Source of the DNA: JBEBSD01 sp040394475 | Lineage (GTDB): Bacteria; Bacteroidota; Bacteroidia; Cytophagales; Spirosomataceae | Length of the DNA stretch: 64,000 bases | Direction of reading: 5' to 3' | Assembly: GCA_040394475.1 (NCBI GenBank) | Contig: JBEBSD010000006.1 | Coordinates: forward strand, 90,275-154,274 | Shown here: positions 7,626 through 16,273 of the stretch, piece after piece | How the letters are laid out: each line of letters begins with the position of its first letter | Position numbering within the stretch: position 1 is the stretch's first letter | Position numbers and translations under genes: made by a program | The notes under the pieces: generated by a model | Database searches by the model: none | The model's input: only the letters and a program-made list of their open reading frames with translations | Told to the model about the DNA's origin: nothing

Positions 7626-8626
7626 CCCAAAACCTCCTCCAGGCGTACCGGTTTTCCCCCGCGCCGTTTGCTTTCTTCCGCCGCCTCCATGAAGGCAAAA
7701 ATCTCAATCGTCTCTTCCGGAGTTACCGGAACCTTCCCGGTTTCGAAATAATCGATAATTGCTGCCAGAAGCGGCTCATACCCTCCGTACGGACCCAAGG
7801 TCCGGTTCCCGTCCGTTGTATAAACCGTTCCTCCGTAGTTATGTTTACCCGTCCGGGTACCCCTGAAAGTGCCTACCCGGCCATCCGTCCAGGTACCTAC
7901 CACAATGTCCGTTCCCTCCGTATGGGTCCGGATTACTTCTCTGCATCCGGTTCCCATCACGGTGTAAAGAGTTTCCACCCCGTGGATCCCGTACCAGAAG
8001 AGGTCGGGATGTGTCTTTTCCAGGGAAGCCGGGCTATAAGTGTCCGCTCCTACAACTTTGGTTTTATCCAGGTCGTCGAGCCCTTTGATATAGCGAAGGG
8101 AAGAAGCGGAGAAAAGCGGAATACCGTACCGGGCGGAAGCCTCAAAAATGGCGATCGTATCGGCCAGGGAGGCAGCGATGGGTTTGTCTATAAACACCCG
8201 CTTTTTGGCTTTCAGGACCGGGAGCACCTGTTCCAGATGCAGACGGCCGTCATTGGTTTCGAGCAGGATGACGTCCGTTTGCTGCAGGAGCGCCTCAATA
8301 GAGTCGACAATAGCTACCTTCAGCTTTTTTACTTCTTCGATGTAACCGGGAATACGCGTGGCGCTGCTCTCGATATCCCGGCTGCCGTAAGGATAAGCCG
8401 CTACGACCTGGTATCCTTTGTAAACAGGAGCAGGATTATCGCTGTTCAGCATTTTGGTGAAAGCAATGCTGTGAGAAGTATCGAGGCCGATGATGCCGAC
8501 GCGTTTGCCGCCGGCTCCGGCAGATGAAAAACCAAAAGACGGCTGAAGGAGGCTGAAGCCAACACCGCCGGCCAGGGAGGAAGCCAGGAACTTCCTGCGG
8601 TTAAGAGTACTGGTAATATGGTTCAC
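7616..8626 (-). CDS. Gfo/Idh/MocA oxidoreductase, Tat-type signal
   Basis: A protein of about 336 residues with a twin-arginine signal (LNRRKFLASSLAGGVGF). The Rossmann motif reads VGIIGLDTSHS rather than the strict GxGxxG, and the EKP position is replaced by FIDKPIA, keeping the lysine and proline. Family members are NAD(P)-linked sugar dehydrogenases or related lyases, and export would need cofactor loaded before translocation. No in-frame ATG exists near the start: GTG at 8626 is chosen, with TTG at 8632 as the alternative. It is the first structural gene after the LacI-type regulator, and its upstream region holds a perfect palindrome and a plausible promoter. The gap to the next gene (178 bp) holds repeats. 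Confidence 0.87.
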   Translation of the reverse strand: MNHITSTLNRRKFLASSLAGGVGFSLLQPSFGFSSAGAGGKRVGIIGLDTSHSIAFTKMLNSDNPAPVYKGYQVVAAYPYGSRDIESSATRIPGYIEEVKKLKVAIVDSIEALLQQTDVILLETNDGRLHLEQVLPVLKAKKRVFIDKPIAASLADTIAIFEASARYGIPLFSASSLRYIKGLDDLDKTKVVGADTYSPASLEKTHPDLFWYGIHGVETLYTVMGTGCREVIRTHTEGTDIVVGTWTDGRVGTFRGTRTGKHNYGGTVYTTDGNRTLGPYGGYEPLLAAIIDYFETGKVPVTPEETIEIFAFMEAAEESKRRGGKPVRLEEVLGGR

Positions 8627-8670
8627 ACGCAATACGTTTAGGATGTATAAAAAGCATGGACTCCCGGAAT

Positions 8671-8684
8671 CGGGTACGTACCCG
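8671..8684. promoter_or_regulatory. Perfect palindrome, candidate LacI-family operator
   Basis: CGGGTACGTACCCG is a 14-bp perfect palindrome with a central CG step, the usual symmetry of LacI-family operators. It lies between the regulator gene and the first structural gene, just downstream of a candidate minus-strand -7 element (TAACTTTA, 8692-8685), so a bound repressor would cover the transcription start. A related imperfect half appears upstream of the regulator near 9981-9994. Confidence 0.55.
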
Positions 8685-8714
8685 TAAAGTTACAATTATT
8701 TTATTACCATCCAA
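8685..8714 (-). promoter_or_regulatory. Candidate promoter of the catabolic genes
   Basis: On the minus strand TAACTTTA (8692-8685) differs from TAnnTTTG at the last base. A TTG (8714-8712) lies 19 nt upstream, matching the Bacteroidota -33 spacing. The palindrome at 8671-8684 would overlap +1. Confidence 0.4.
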
Positions 8715-8762
8715 TAACGATAAAAGGAAATTTAGGGCCGGGCGGTTACAGGGATATTGAAG

Positions 8763-9842
8763 TTAGTTCTTGTAATATTCCTGGTTTTCTTTGGTGATGA
8801 TATCGATCGGCATGTAGTAGGCCGGGGGAACCTTTTGACCGAGTACCAGGTGCTGGTAAAGAGACATGACAGCGCGGTAACCCTGATCTTCCGGCTGGTG
8901 ACAGATTAAAAAGTCGACCACACCCGACTGGAGGTATTTGATATTGTCGGCGATATAATCGTAGCCGATCAGCGGAATGCTGTTCCGCTGGCTATTATGC
9001 AGAAACGAAGCGACGGTAGCTACCTGGGAGTTCGTGACAAAGACAGCTTCAATGTCTTTCTGAAGAATGAAAATATAGGTCAAATGCCTGGCGACCGATT
9101 CGTAATCGGTTTCATGAATATCGATTCTCGTAATTTCATTGTCCAGTTGATTGTCTTTAAAATAGGCCCGGAACCCGTTTTCAATCTGGAGATAATTAAA
9201 GCTGCCGGCTTCCAGGGCGATGTTGACCATCAGGATCTTGTTCCTGCCTTTCAGCCTGTAGGTGAGTAGCTTGGCGCCGAGGTAGCCGCTCTGATAGTAG
9301 GGCGGGCCTATATAACTGAGGCTGTTTTCACCCGGGATATCCGAATCGATAAAAACGTAAGGGATGTTTTTGCGGTCACATTCCTTTGTGAACTTTTTGC
9401 TTTCTTCTATAAAGGAAGGAGCGAGAATGATCCCGTCGTATGAAGCTGCGAGGAGGTTTTGATAGTGTTGAAAAAAGGAATCGCGGTCCCGCAGGTTAAA
9501 AAGAAAAATATCCACGTATATCCCAAGCTGCCGGATTTCACTTTCTGCTCTCCTGATCCCGTTGAGCGGAGCCGACCAGAAATCGGTTTCTTCCGTCACC
9601 GCCGGGACCAGCGCAGCAATACGGTTGACTTTTCCGGAGGCGAGCCTGCTGGCCAGGAGATTAGGCTGATAATCGAGCTCCTCTATGATTTTGATGATTT
9701 TTTCCTTGGTTTTGGCGGAAACGCCCTCCCGGTTGTGAATAACCCTGTCGACAGTGGCGATCGACACGTTGGCTCTTTTGGCAATCTCTTTCACTCCTGA
9801 AAGGTTTTTTGGCCTCTGCGGACTGTTGGTTTTGTTTTTCAC
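8763..9842 (-). CDS. LacI-family transcriptional regulator
   Basis: A 359-residue regulator. Residues 15-38 form the LacI helix-turn-helix and hinge start (SGVKEIAKRANVSIATVDRV), continuing into LDYQPNLLASRLASGK, the hinge-helix region. The rest is a periplasmic-binding-protein-type ligand domain of the ribose/xylose class, with patterns such as LAASYDGIILAPSF and VDFLICHQPEDQGYRA. The start is GTG at 9842; no in-frame ATG lies nearby. It is the promoter-proximal gene of a run of eight same-strand genes and is separated from them by 136 bp with a palindrome, so it very likely controls them in response to a small sugar-like inducer. Confidence 0.93.
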   Translation of the reverse strand: MKNKTNSPQRPKNLSGVKEIAKRANVSIATVDRVIHNREGVSAKTKEKIIKIIEELDYQPNLLASRLASGKVNRIAALVPAVTEETDFWSAPLNGIRRAESEIRQLGIYVDIFLFNLRDRDSFFQHYQNLLAASYDGIILAPSFIEESKKFTKECDRKNIPYVFIDSDIPGENSLSYIGPPYYQSGYLGAKLLTYRLKGRNKILMVNIALEAGSFNYLQIENGFRAYFKDNQLDNEITRIDIHETDYESVARHLTYIFILQKDIEAVFVTNSQVATVASFLHNSQRNSIPLIGYDYIADNIKYLQSGVVDFLICHQPEDQGYRAVMSLYQHLVLGQKVPPAYYMPIDIITKENQEYYKN

Positions 9843-9903
9843 GTGCGGTCCTGTTTAAACTGGAATGTGGTACGAATGGAATTAACGAGGTACATTGCAG
9901 GTG

Positions 9904-9911
9904 CAAATATA
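9904..9911 (-). promoter_or_regulatory. Candidate -7 element of the LacI-type regulator
   Basis: The minus strand reads TATATTTG, an exact TAnnTTTG match, about 62 bp upstream of the GTG start. No clear TTTG is present at -33. Confidence 0.4.
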
Positions 9912-10022
9912 TCATTCTCAAAGACTCCGGGTAAGCAGGAAAAGGATTATTGCCGAAATATATACGATCTGACCGGAGTCCGGGACGTACGCAGCGGGAA
10001 GGGGATGGGTGACGGAAGAAAT

Positions 10023-10058
10023 GCCCTATCCCGCGACGGTATGGTCACGGGATAGGGC
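10023..10058 (-). terminator. Hairpin terminator of the first RND operon
   Basis: A perfect 11-bp stem, GCCCTATCCCG (10023-10033) with CGGGATAGGGC (10048-10058), and a 14-nt loop lies 6 bp beyond the permease stop codon. On the minus strand a U-rich run (ATTTCTTCC) follows the stem. Confidence 0.75.
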
Positions 10059-10064
10059 AGGCCA

Positions 10065-13000
10065 CTACAGAATTTCTTCGGAAGTACCGGGAGCGATTAC
10101 CCGTTCGTCCAGGCTTTTACGATTGTAGGCGAATTTGGCAATCAGGGCGAATAGCACAGGCACGATAAAAATAGCCAGCAGCGTTGCCGCGAGCATGCCG
10201 CCCAGAACGGTCCAGCCGATGGTGTTCCGCGCTACAGCCCCCGCACCCTGTGATAAAGCGAGCGGCAATACCCCCAGGATGAATGCCAGCGAAGTCATAA
10301 TGATAGGGCGCAGCCGAAGGATAACGGCTTCGAGGGTGGCTTCTCTGATGGATTCTCCATTATCGACACGCTCTTTGGCAAATTCCACAATAAGGATGGC
10401 GTTTTTGGCCGCCAGCCCGATAAGCGTCAGCAAACCAATCTGTGCATAAATATTGTTGCTCAGATGCGGGAGACAGATCAGTGTAAGGATCGCGCCGAAG
10501 GCCCCGATCGGAACTGCCAGCAGGACCGAAAACGGAACCGACCAGCTTTCATACAAGGCTGCCAGAAAAAGAAATACAAATAAAATGGACAGGCCGAAGA
10601 TATAGGTAGCGGTATTTCCGGAATTGATTTCTTCCAGGCTCATTCCGGAAAATTCATAACCGTATCCTGCCGGCAATACCTGCGCAGCCACTTCCCGGAG
10701 GGCCTGAATAGCATCGCCGCTGCTGTATCCTTTCGCGGAATTGCCATTGATTTCAGTGGACCGGTACATGTTATAATGCGAGATCAAGGGAGCACTCTCC
10801 ACTACTTTGTGCGAAATAACCGTACTGATAGGAACCATCTCGCCGTTCTGATTCCTGACAAAATAGCTGCCAAGCTCTTTGATGTCACTTCGGTAATTTG
10901 TATCTGCCTGTGCCACAACCCGGAAATTGCGGCCATATAGTGTGAAATCGTTGATATAGCGACTTCCGAGGTAGGTTTGTAAGGTGCTGTATACGTCTGA
11001 AATGGATAATCCGAGCTGCTTGGCTTTTTCGCGGTCTACCGTAAGTTCATACCCGGGCGTCTTGGCCGTAAAGAAGGTGAATGCACCCTCAATTTCAGGT
11101 CGTTTGTTGGCGGCAGCCAGGAACTCCTGCGAGACATCTTCAAATGACTGGATGTCATCCGTACTTTCCTGCTGTTCGAGAATAAAACTGAATCCTCCCG
11201 TCCGGCCCAGACCGTTAATTGCAGGCGGCTCGATCACCACAACGCTGGCCTCTTTCAAGCCGCTGAACTGTTTGCGCAAGGACGCCGCAATATTGAATTG
11301 GGAGAGCGAGTCAGCCTTCCGGGTATCCCAGTGGTCCAGCAGGGTGAAAATGGTCCCGCTGTTGGATTTGGAGGCAAATGTCACTCCATTTAACCCTCCA
11401 AGACCGGAGTGGTGGGCAATTCCCGGGGTATTGCTCATGATCTGCATCATGGTATCCAGGGTAGCCAGCCCCCTTTGAGTGGAAGCAGCCTGCGGCAATT
11501 CAAAGGTAACAATTAACCTTCCGCTGTCTTCTATCGGGATAAAACCTGTGGGTTTGCTCTTAAACAGCAAGCCGGTGCCGATGTAAATGCAGATCAGGAC
11601 GATGACTGTCAGGGGAGTATAACGGATGCACTGCTGGACACCTGCTGAATAGCGCTCGGTAACACGTCTGAACCATTCATTAAACCGGTAAAAAAAGTGG
11701 TTTATTCCTTTGGACTCTTTGTCAAGTCGCATGGGTTTGAGCATCAATGCACAAAGTGCCGGCGTAAGGGTGAGGGCTACGAGGGCCGACAAGAGCACCG
11801 AAAAAGCAATGGTAATGGCAAATTGCTGGTAGAGACGCCCGACAATTCCGGGAATAAAGCCTACGGGAATAAAGACGGCGGCAAGGATCAGGGCGATAGC
11901 GATTACAGGACCGGAGATGTCCTTCATGGCCCGGAAAGTAGCCTCTTTGGCGGACAGCCCCTTTTCGTCGATATAATGTTGTACTGCTTCTACCACCACA
12001 ATGGCGTCGTCTACTACAATCCCGATCGATAATACCAGGCCGAACAAGGTGAGGGTATTGATCGTAAAGCCCATTGGGATAAAAAAGATAAAGGTGCCGA
12101 TAATGGAAACCGGAATTGCCAGTACCGGGATGAGGGTGGCCCTCCAGCTTTGCAAGAACAGGAACACAACGATGGTTACCAGCAAAAGAGCCTCCAGGAG
12201 TGTTTTGACAACCTCATTAATGGAAACTTTTACGATAGAGACCGACTCGAAGGGAACAATATAGTCGACGTCGTTCGGGAAGGACTTGGCCACTTTGTCC
12301 ATCGCATTATAAATACCCTCTGCGGTTTCAAGGCTGTTGCTTCCCGGTGCTTCGTAAATCAGCAGGTAAGCAGCCGGATTGCCGTCGGTAAAGGAGTTGT
12401 TGGCATAACTGAATTTTCCCAATTCTACCCGGGCAACGTCTTTCAGATAGACAATTGCGCCGCTGGCTGACTGGGCCCGGACGATGACGTTGCCGAATTC
12501 CTCTGCCGTGGTAAGGCGGCTGTTGGTGAAAACGGTATATTCAAAGGCTTCGGCCGAATGCTGGGGAGGAGCGCCGATGGCGCCTATCGCTACCTGCAGG
12601 TTCTGCTCTTGAAGGGCTGCCGTGACTTCTGAAGACGTCAGGCCCAGCTGCGCCATTTTATCGGGTTTTAACCAAACCCGCATGCTGAAATCATCGGCAC
12701 GACTGAAAACATCCCCAACGCCTTTTACACGCAATAATTCGTTTTTAACGTAAATATTGGCGTAGTTATTCAAAAAGGAGACTCCGCGTGTGCGGTTCGG
12801 GGAATAGATCGCTACCAGCAGCAGCAGGGTGGGATTACGTTTCCGGACGGTCAGGCCTAGCCTGGTAACTTCTGACGGCAGCTGAGGGGCGGCGACACTT
12901 ACCCGGTTTTGAACGTCAAGCGCAGCAATATCAACGTCCGTTCCTACTTCGAAAACAGCGTTAATAGTAGTACGGCCGTCGCTGGTACTGTTGCTTGACA

Positions 13001-13235
13001 TGTAGGTCATACCCGGGGTCCCGTTGATCTGGGTCTCAATGGGGGTGGTCACGGTTTGTTCTACGGTCGAGGCATCCGCCCCGGTGTAGGCGCCCGAAAC
13101 AGTCACCGTAGGAGGGGTAATATTAGGGTATTGACTGACGGGCAGGTTGATGATGGCCAATATTCCGACCAACAGGATCACGACCGAAATAACGATGGCC
13201 ATAATAGGCCGGTTGATAAATCTATTTGCGAACAT
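10065..13235 (-). CDS. RND efflux permease, HAE1/AcrB type
   Basis: A 1056-residue inner-membrane proton-driven efflux pump of the usual length. The start MFANRFINRPIMAIVISVV is typical, as is LPVSQYPNITPPTVTV. The fourth helix has the proton-relay aspartates (GIVVDDAIVVVEAV), and the tenth-helix region has the conserved lysine (GLAAKNAILIVEFA). Two large periplasmic loops flank the repeats. It exports hydrophobic compounds or antibiotics through a tripartite complex with the adaptor and TolC-type proteins encoded upstream on the same strand. Its C-terminus abuts a strong terminator hairpin. No regulator gene lies beside it, unlike the second RND operon. The drug spectrum is not predictable. 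Confidence 0.96.
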   Translation of the reverse strand: MFANRFINRPIMAIVISVVILLVGILAIINLPVSQYPNITPPTVTVSGAYTGADASTVEQTVTTPIETQINGTPGMTYMSSNSTSDGRTTINAVFEVGTDVDIAALDVQNRVSVAAPQLPSEVTRLGLTVRKRNPTLLLLVAIYSPNRTRGVSFLNNYANIYVKNELLRVKGVGDVFSRADDFSMRVWLKPDKMAQLGLTSSEVTAALQEQNLQVAIGAIGAPPQHSAEAFEYTVFTNSRLTTAEEFGNVIVRAQSASGAIVYLKDVARVELGKFSYANNSFTDGNPAAYLLIYEAPGSNSLETAEGIYNAMDKVAKSFPNDVDYIVPFESVSIVKVSINEVVKTLLEALLLVTIVVFLFLQSWRATLIPVLAIPVSIIGTFIFFIPMGFTINTLTLFGLVLSIGIVVDDAIVVVEAVQHYIDEKGLSAKEATFRAMKDISGPVIAIALILAAVFIPVGFIPGIVGRLYQQFAITIAFSVLLSALVALTLTPALCALMLKPMRLDKESKGINHFFYRFNEWFRRVTERYSAGVQQCIRYTPLTVIVLICIYIGTGLLFKSKPTGFIPIEDSGRLIVTFELPQAASTQRGLATLDTMMQIMSNTPGIAHHSGLGGLNGVTFASKSNSGTIFTLLDHWDTRKADSLSQFNIAASLRKQFSGLKEASVVVIEPPAINGLGRTGGFSFILEQQESTDDIQSFEDVSQEFLAAANKRPEIEGAFTFFTAKTPGYELTVDREKAKQLGLSISDVYSTLQTYLGSRYINDFTLYGRNFRVVAQADTNYRSDIKELGSYFVRNQNGEMVPISTVISHKVVESAPLISHYNMYRSTEINGNSAKGYSSGDAIQALREVAAQVLPAGYGYEFSGMSLEEINSGNTATYIFGLSILFVFLFLAALYESWSVPFSVLLAVPIGAFGAILTLICLPHLSNNIYAQIGLLTLIGLAAKNAILIVEFAKERVDNGESIREATLEAVILRLRPIIMTSLAFILGVLPLALSQGAGAVARNTIGWTVLGGMLAATLLAIFIVPVLFALIAKFAYNRKSLDERVIAPGTSEEIL

Positions 13236-13360
13236 GTTTCGTTAAGCTGGGCTGCTCTCTACACAAAAGCAGCCATGGAATAGGTAGAAGCGATAAGGTC
13301 TGAAGTATTCACCCGGCACCTGCCGGCTGATAGCCGACATTTCAATGTCACCTGCGGACC

Positions 13361-14485
13361 TCATTGCCTGGCCGGCATTGTGCCTGCTGATTTTTCAATT
13401 TTCGAACCGTTTTTTAATTTTTGGATGCCTTCGGTGACAATTTCATCGTCAGCCTCCAATCCGCTGTGGACGATAATCCGGTCGTTCATCTTGGTTCCCA
13501 GCGCGACTAGTTGCTGAACGACGCTGTCGCCCTGCACTTTGTAAACAAAAAATTCGCCCATTTGCTCAACGACCGCCTTGTAAGGGATCAGTAATACCGG
13601 ACCGGAAGTGTTTTTTCTGACGTTTAAATTCACTGTCATACCCGCCCTGAGGACGCCGTCCGGGTTAGGGAAATTCAAGCGCGCCCGGATGGTTCCGGTC
13701 TGGGGATTGACGGCGCGGTCCAGCAATTCGACCCGGCCGGGCCGCTGATAAGCGGAACCATCGGGCAGGGCCAGGGTAAACAGGGAGTCTGCAGGTGCGC
13801 GCATCAGCTGTGAAAACAAAGGAATCTCTTTCTGGTCGAGCTGGACGTCCACTGCCGTAGGATCGTCGGTCGAGACACTGTTCAGCAGGGTTTGACCGGA
13901 ATTGACCAGCGCGCCAAGCCGCACATTCGAGATCCCGATCGTTCCGCTGAAAGGAGCCGAAATGGTGGCATATCGTAAACCGACCGTACTGTGATCAAGG
14001 GCGGCGCGGGCGGCATTCGCCTGCATTTCAGCCGCCTCCAACGCAGCCACAGCATTGTCGACCAGTTGTTTGGCGATCGCGTCCTGTTTGTCGAGTTCGA
14101 GGTACCGGTCGGCGTTTTTGCGTGCCAGTTTCTCATTGGCCAGCGCCGCGTTCAGGTTGGCTTCAGCCTGTGCATTACCGGCCTGGTACTGCTGCTGGTC
14201 GATCTGGTAAAGTTTTTGCCCCTTTGTCACCTTTTGTCCGTCCTGGAAATAAATCCCGGTCACGTAGCCATTGGCCATCGCTACCAGGTCCACCTGCTTC
14301 AGGGGGACCACTGTGGCCGGATAGGAGTCAAAATAAGTACCGTCTCCCAGCAGCACTTTATCCGTAGCAACCTGGGCCGGGGGAGTGGGCGGGGGACCCT
14401 GAGCTTCTTTGTTCTGCCCGCATCCTGCTGAAAAGAGCAGCAGTGCCAATCCCGGTATACTTAGTTGATTGAGAGTTTTTTGCAT
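13361..14485 (-). CDS. RND efflux periplasmic adaptor (membrane fusion lipoprotein)
   Basis: A 374-residue adaptor. The start is placed at the ATG at 14485 because it gives a lipoprotein signal (LLLFSAGCGQ, lipidated cysteine near residue 22); a longer open frame upstream is non-coding in character. The order is N-terminal membrane-proximal and lipoyl half (VDLVAMANGYVTGIYFQDGQKVTKG), a coiled-coil hairpin near 75-150, the second lipoyl half (ISAPFSGTIGISNV), then beta-barrel. It bridges the permease and the outer-membrane channel. It lies between the TolC-like gene (115 bp upstream) and the permease (125 bp downstream). Confidence 0.94.
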   Translation of the reverse strand: MQKTLNQLSIPGLALLLFSAGCGQNKEAQGPPPTPPAQVATDKVLLGDGTYFDSYPATVVPLKQVDLVAMANGYVTGIYFQDGQKVTKGQKLYQIDQQQYQAGNAQAEANLNAALANEKLARKNADRYLELDKQDAIAKQLVDNAVAALEAAEMQANAARAALDHSTVGLRYATISAPFSGTIGISNVRLGALVNSGQTLLNSVSTDDPTAVDVQLDQKEIPLFSQLMRAPADSLFTLALPDGSAYQRPGRVELLDRAVNPQTGTIRARLNFPNPDGVLRAGMTVNLNVRKNTSGPVLLIPYKAVVEQMGEFFVYKVQGDSVVQQLVALGTKMNDRIIVHSGLEADDEIVTEGIQKLKNGSKIEKSAGTMPARQ

Positions 14486-14519
14486 ATATAAGCCATTCAC
14501 ATTTACTGAAAATTTAAGT

Positions 14520-14549
14520 GGGGGCCAACCTTTGGGGGCCAACCTTTGG
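14520..14549. repeat. Tandem duplication of a 14-mer
   Basis: GGGGCCAACCTTTG occurs twice back to back, starting at 14521, in the gap between the TolC-like and adaptor genes. It looks like a slippage duplication; no function is evident. Confidence 0.7.
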
Positions 14550-14599
14550 GGAGGAGCCATTGGGATAATCCCGGGGATCCGCCTTTTGCCTGCCGGTCG

Positions 14600-15955
14600 T
14601 TATTGGTACGCTCCTGTTACGCGATCCATATCGATTTTACTGCTTACCAGCTGATAGAGGGCATTAAGGTAGTTGAACTGCGCATTTTGGAGGTCATTCT
14701 GGGAAATGATCACGTCGAGGTAGGTTTTAACTCCCGATTTGTATTGAAGGTCTACCACATCGTATACTTCCTGGGCCAGATCCCGGTTTTCCTTTAAAGC
14801 AATTGTATTCCCGAGGTTGGCTTTGTATTCTGCCATAACGAGTTCGAATTCCGTATGAATCGCATTCTGTAAACGGGTAAAGTCCCAGTCCATGCGGGAA
14901 AGCTGCAGTTCGGCTAACTTGATCTGATGATTGCGCTTACCTCCCTGGAAGAGGGGATAAGACAAGGTCAACCCGTAAAGGGAGTTGGGGAAGGACCGGT
15001 CGTACAGATTGGCGAACTTCTGGTTCTGGAAAACGAGGTTATAATTTAAAAAGGCCGAGACGGAGGGCAGGTAACTTTGCTTCTGGTAACGGATATCGGC
15101 CCTTCGCAGGAGCTGCAGGGTTTGCAGCAGTTGGTATTCTACCCGGTTTTCATAGCGTACCTGTTGGTTAGTATCCAGTTCCACGCTCGATTCCAGGGAC
15201 TGGTCGCCCGTTTGAATCACCAGCATTTCGCCGGGAGGATAGCCCATGCTGTTTTTAAGCACGGCATACTTGGCTTTTACCAATTCCTGGATACGCTGTT
15301 CGTTGGCCCTGGCATTGTTAAGTGCAATGGTCGCTCTTTTGTAATCAATTTTATCAACCAGTCCGCTCTTATACTGGTTAAAGGCCATCTTGAGGCTTTC
15401 CTCTATCCGGCTGATATCATTGGCTGCAATGGTAAGCTGCTCGCGGGTCAGGAGCACATCGTAGAAGGCCTTGCTGACATTGACAGTCGTGGCAATCCGG
15501 TTGTTTTTCAGCTCCAGATCCGATTGGTTCCGGATGTCCTGCGCCGTTTGCCGGGCCAGCAGCAGGTCACGATTGAACAGGCTCTGGTTGACCGAAAGGG
15601 CCGCGGTAGACGAGTTCGGAACCCCCATGCGTACCTCCCTGGTCTCCCCGGAAGAAGGGTTGGTCAGATCCGGAAGAATGGTGACCGGCAATTGCAGGTA
15701 ATGCTGGACACTATAGTTGAGATTGAGCTGTGGGTACCAGTCGGCCAACTTGCTTTTTATGGTCCGGTCGGCAAGGGATTGGTCGATACGCGCCTGCTGA
15801 ATATCAGGCTGATGGGTCAGCGCATACTGTACGCATTCCTCCAGGGACGCAGTCCCTTCGAGGGTTTTATTCGTTTCATCGGCTTGGGTCAAAGCAACAA
15901 CAGGCGAAAAAGCCAAAAGGGTACCGATGAGTGTTTGCTTCAGAAAAGCTTTCAT
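14600..15955 (-). CDS. TolC-family outer-membrane efflux channel
   Basis: A 451-residue protein with a signal peptide (ending near VVALTQA) and two TolC repeats. Internal pseudo-symmetry is visible: SLEECVQYALTHQPDIQQARIDQSLADRTIKSKLADWYPQLNL in the first half and a similar LKSYL..VSAFLNYNLVF pattern in the second, both typical of outer-membrane efflux proteins. It is the first gene of the RND operon on the minus strand, followed by adaptor and permease. It should trimerise into the outer-membrane duct of the pump. The 280 bp upstream are mostly short-repeat arrays, so I cannot place its promoter with confidence. Confidence 0.95.
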   Translation of the reverse strand: MKAFLKQTLIGTLLAFSPVVALTQADETNKTLEGTASLEECVQYALTHQPDIQQARIDQSLADRTIKSKLADWYPQLNLNYSVQHYLQLPVTILPDLTNPSSGETREVRMGVPNSSTAALSVNQSLFNRDLLLARQTAQDIRNQSDLELKNNRIATTVNVSKAFYDVLLTREQLTIAANDISRIEESLKMAFNQYKSGLVDKIDYKRATIALNNARANEQRIQELVKAKYAVLKNSMGYPPGEMLVIQTGDQSLESSVELDTNQQVRYENRVEYQLLQTLQLLRRADIRYQKQSYLPSVSAFLNYNLVFQNQKFANLYDRSFPNSLYGLTLSYPLFQGGKRNHQIKLAELQLSRMDWDFTRLQNAIHTEFELVMAEYKANLGNTIALKENRDLAQEVYDVVDLQYKSGVKTYLDVIISQNDLQNAQFNYLNALYQLVSSKIDMDRVTGAYQ

Positions 15956-16089
15956 TAAAAGCTGGCTAATAGTTAATTCGGCTAAAACCCGGGATCAAAT
16001 GTGGTTCAGGAAACATTTTTCGGGTGCTAATGGGTATATAAGCTTATTTTGGGGTAAATAGTTTCCTGTACAGGCGGGTTTTTTTAGAT

Positions 16090-16196
16090 TTACGAATTAC
16101 GATTGACGAATTACGATTTGCGAATTACGATTGCCGATAGCTGAAAGCCGATAGCCGAAAGCCATTCCCACTAACACCTAAAACCTAACACCTAAT
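16090..16196. repeat. Composite short-repeat cluster (ATTACGA, GCCGATAGC, CCTAACACC)
   Basis: Three families occur in a row: units of CGAATTACGATT (16090-16132), GCCGATAGCTGAAAGCC (16133-16165), then CCTAAAACCTAACACCTAA (16170-16196). This is most of the region between the divergent TolC-like and Gfo/Idh genes. Confidence 0.8.
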
Positions 16197-16273
16197 TCGT
16201 ACTATTTTGTAGTGGTAAAATACACAAAGCCCAGTCAGTGATAGTTGTTGTTAATCTTTATAAACGAATTGAT

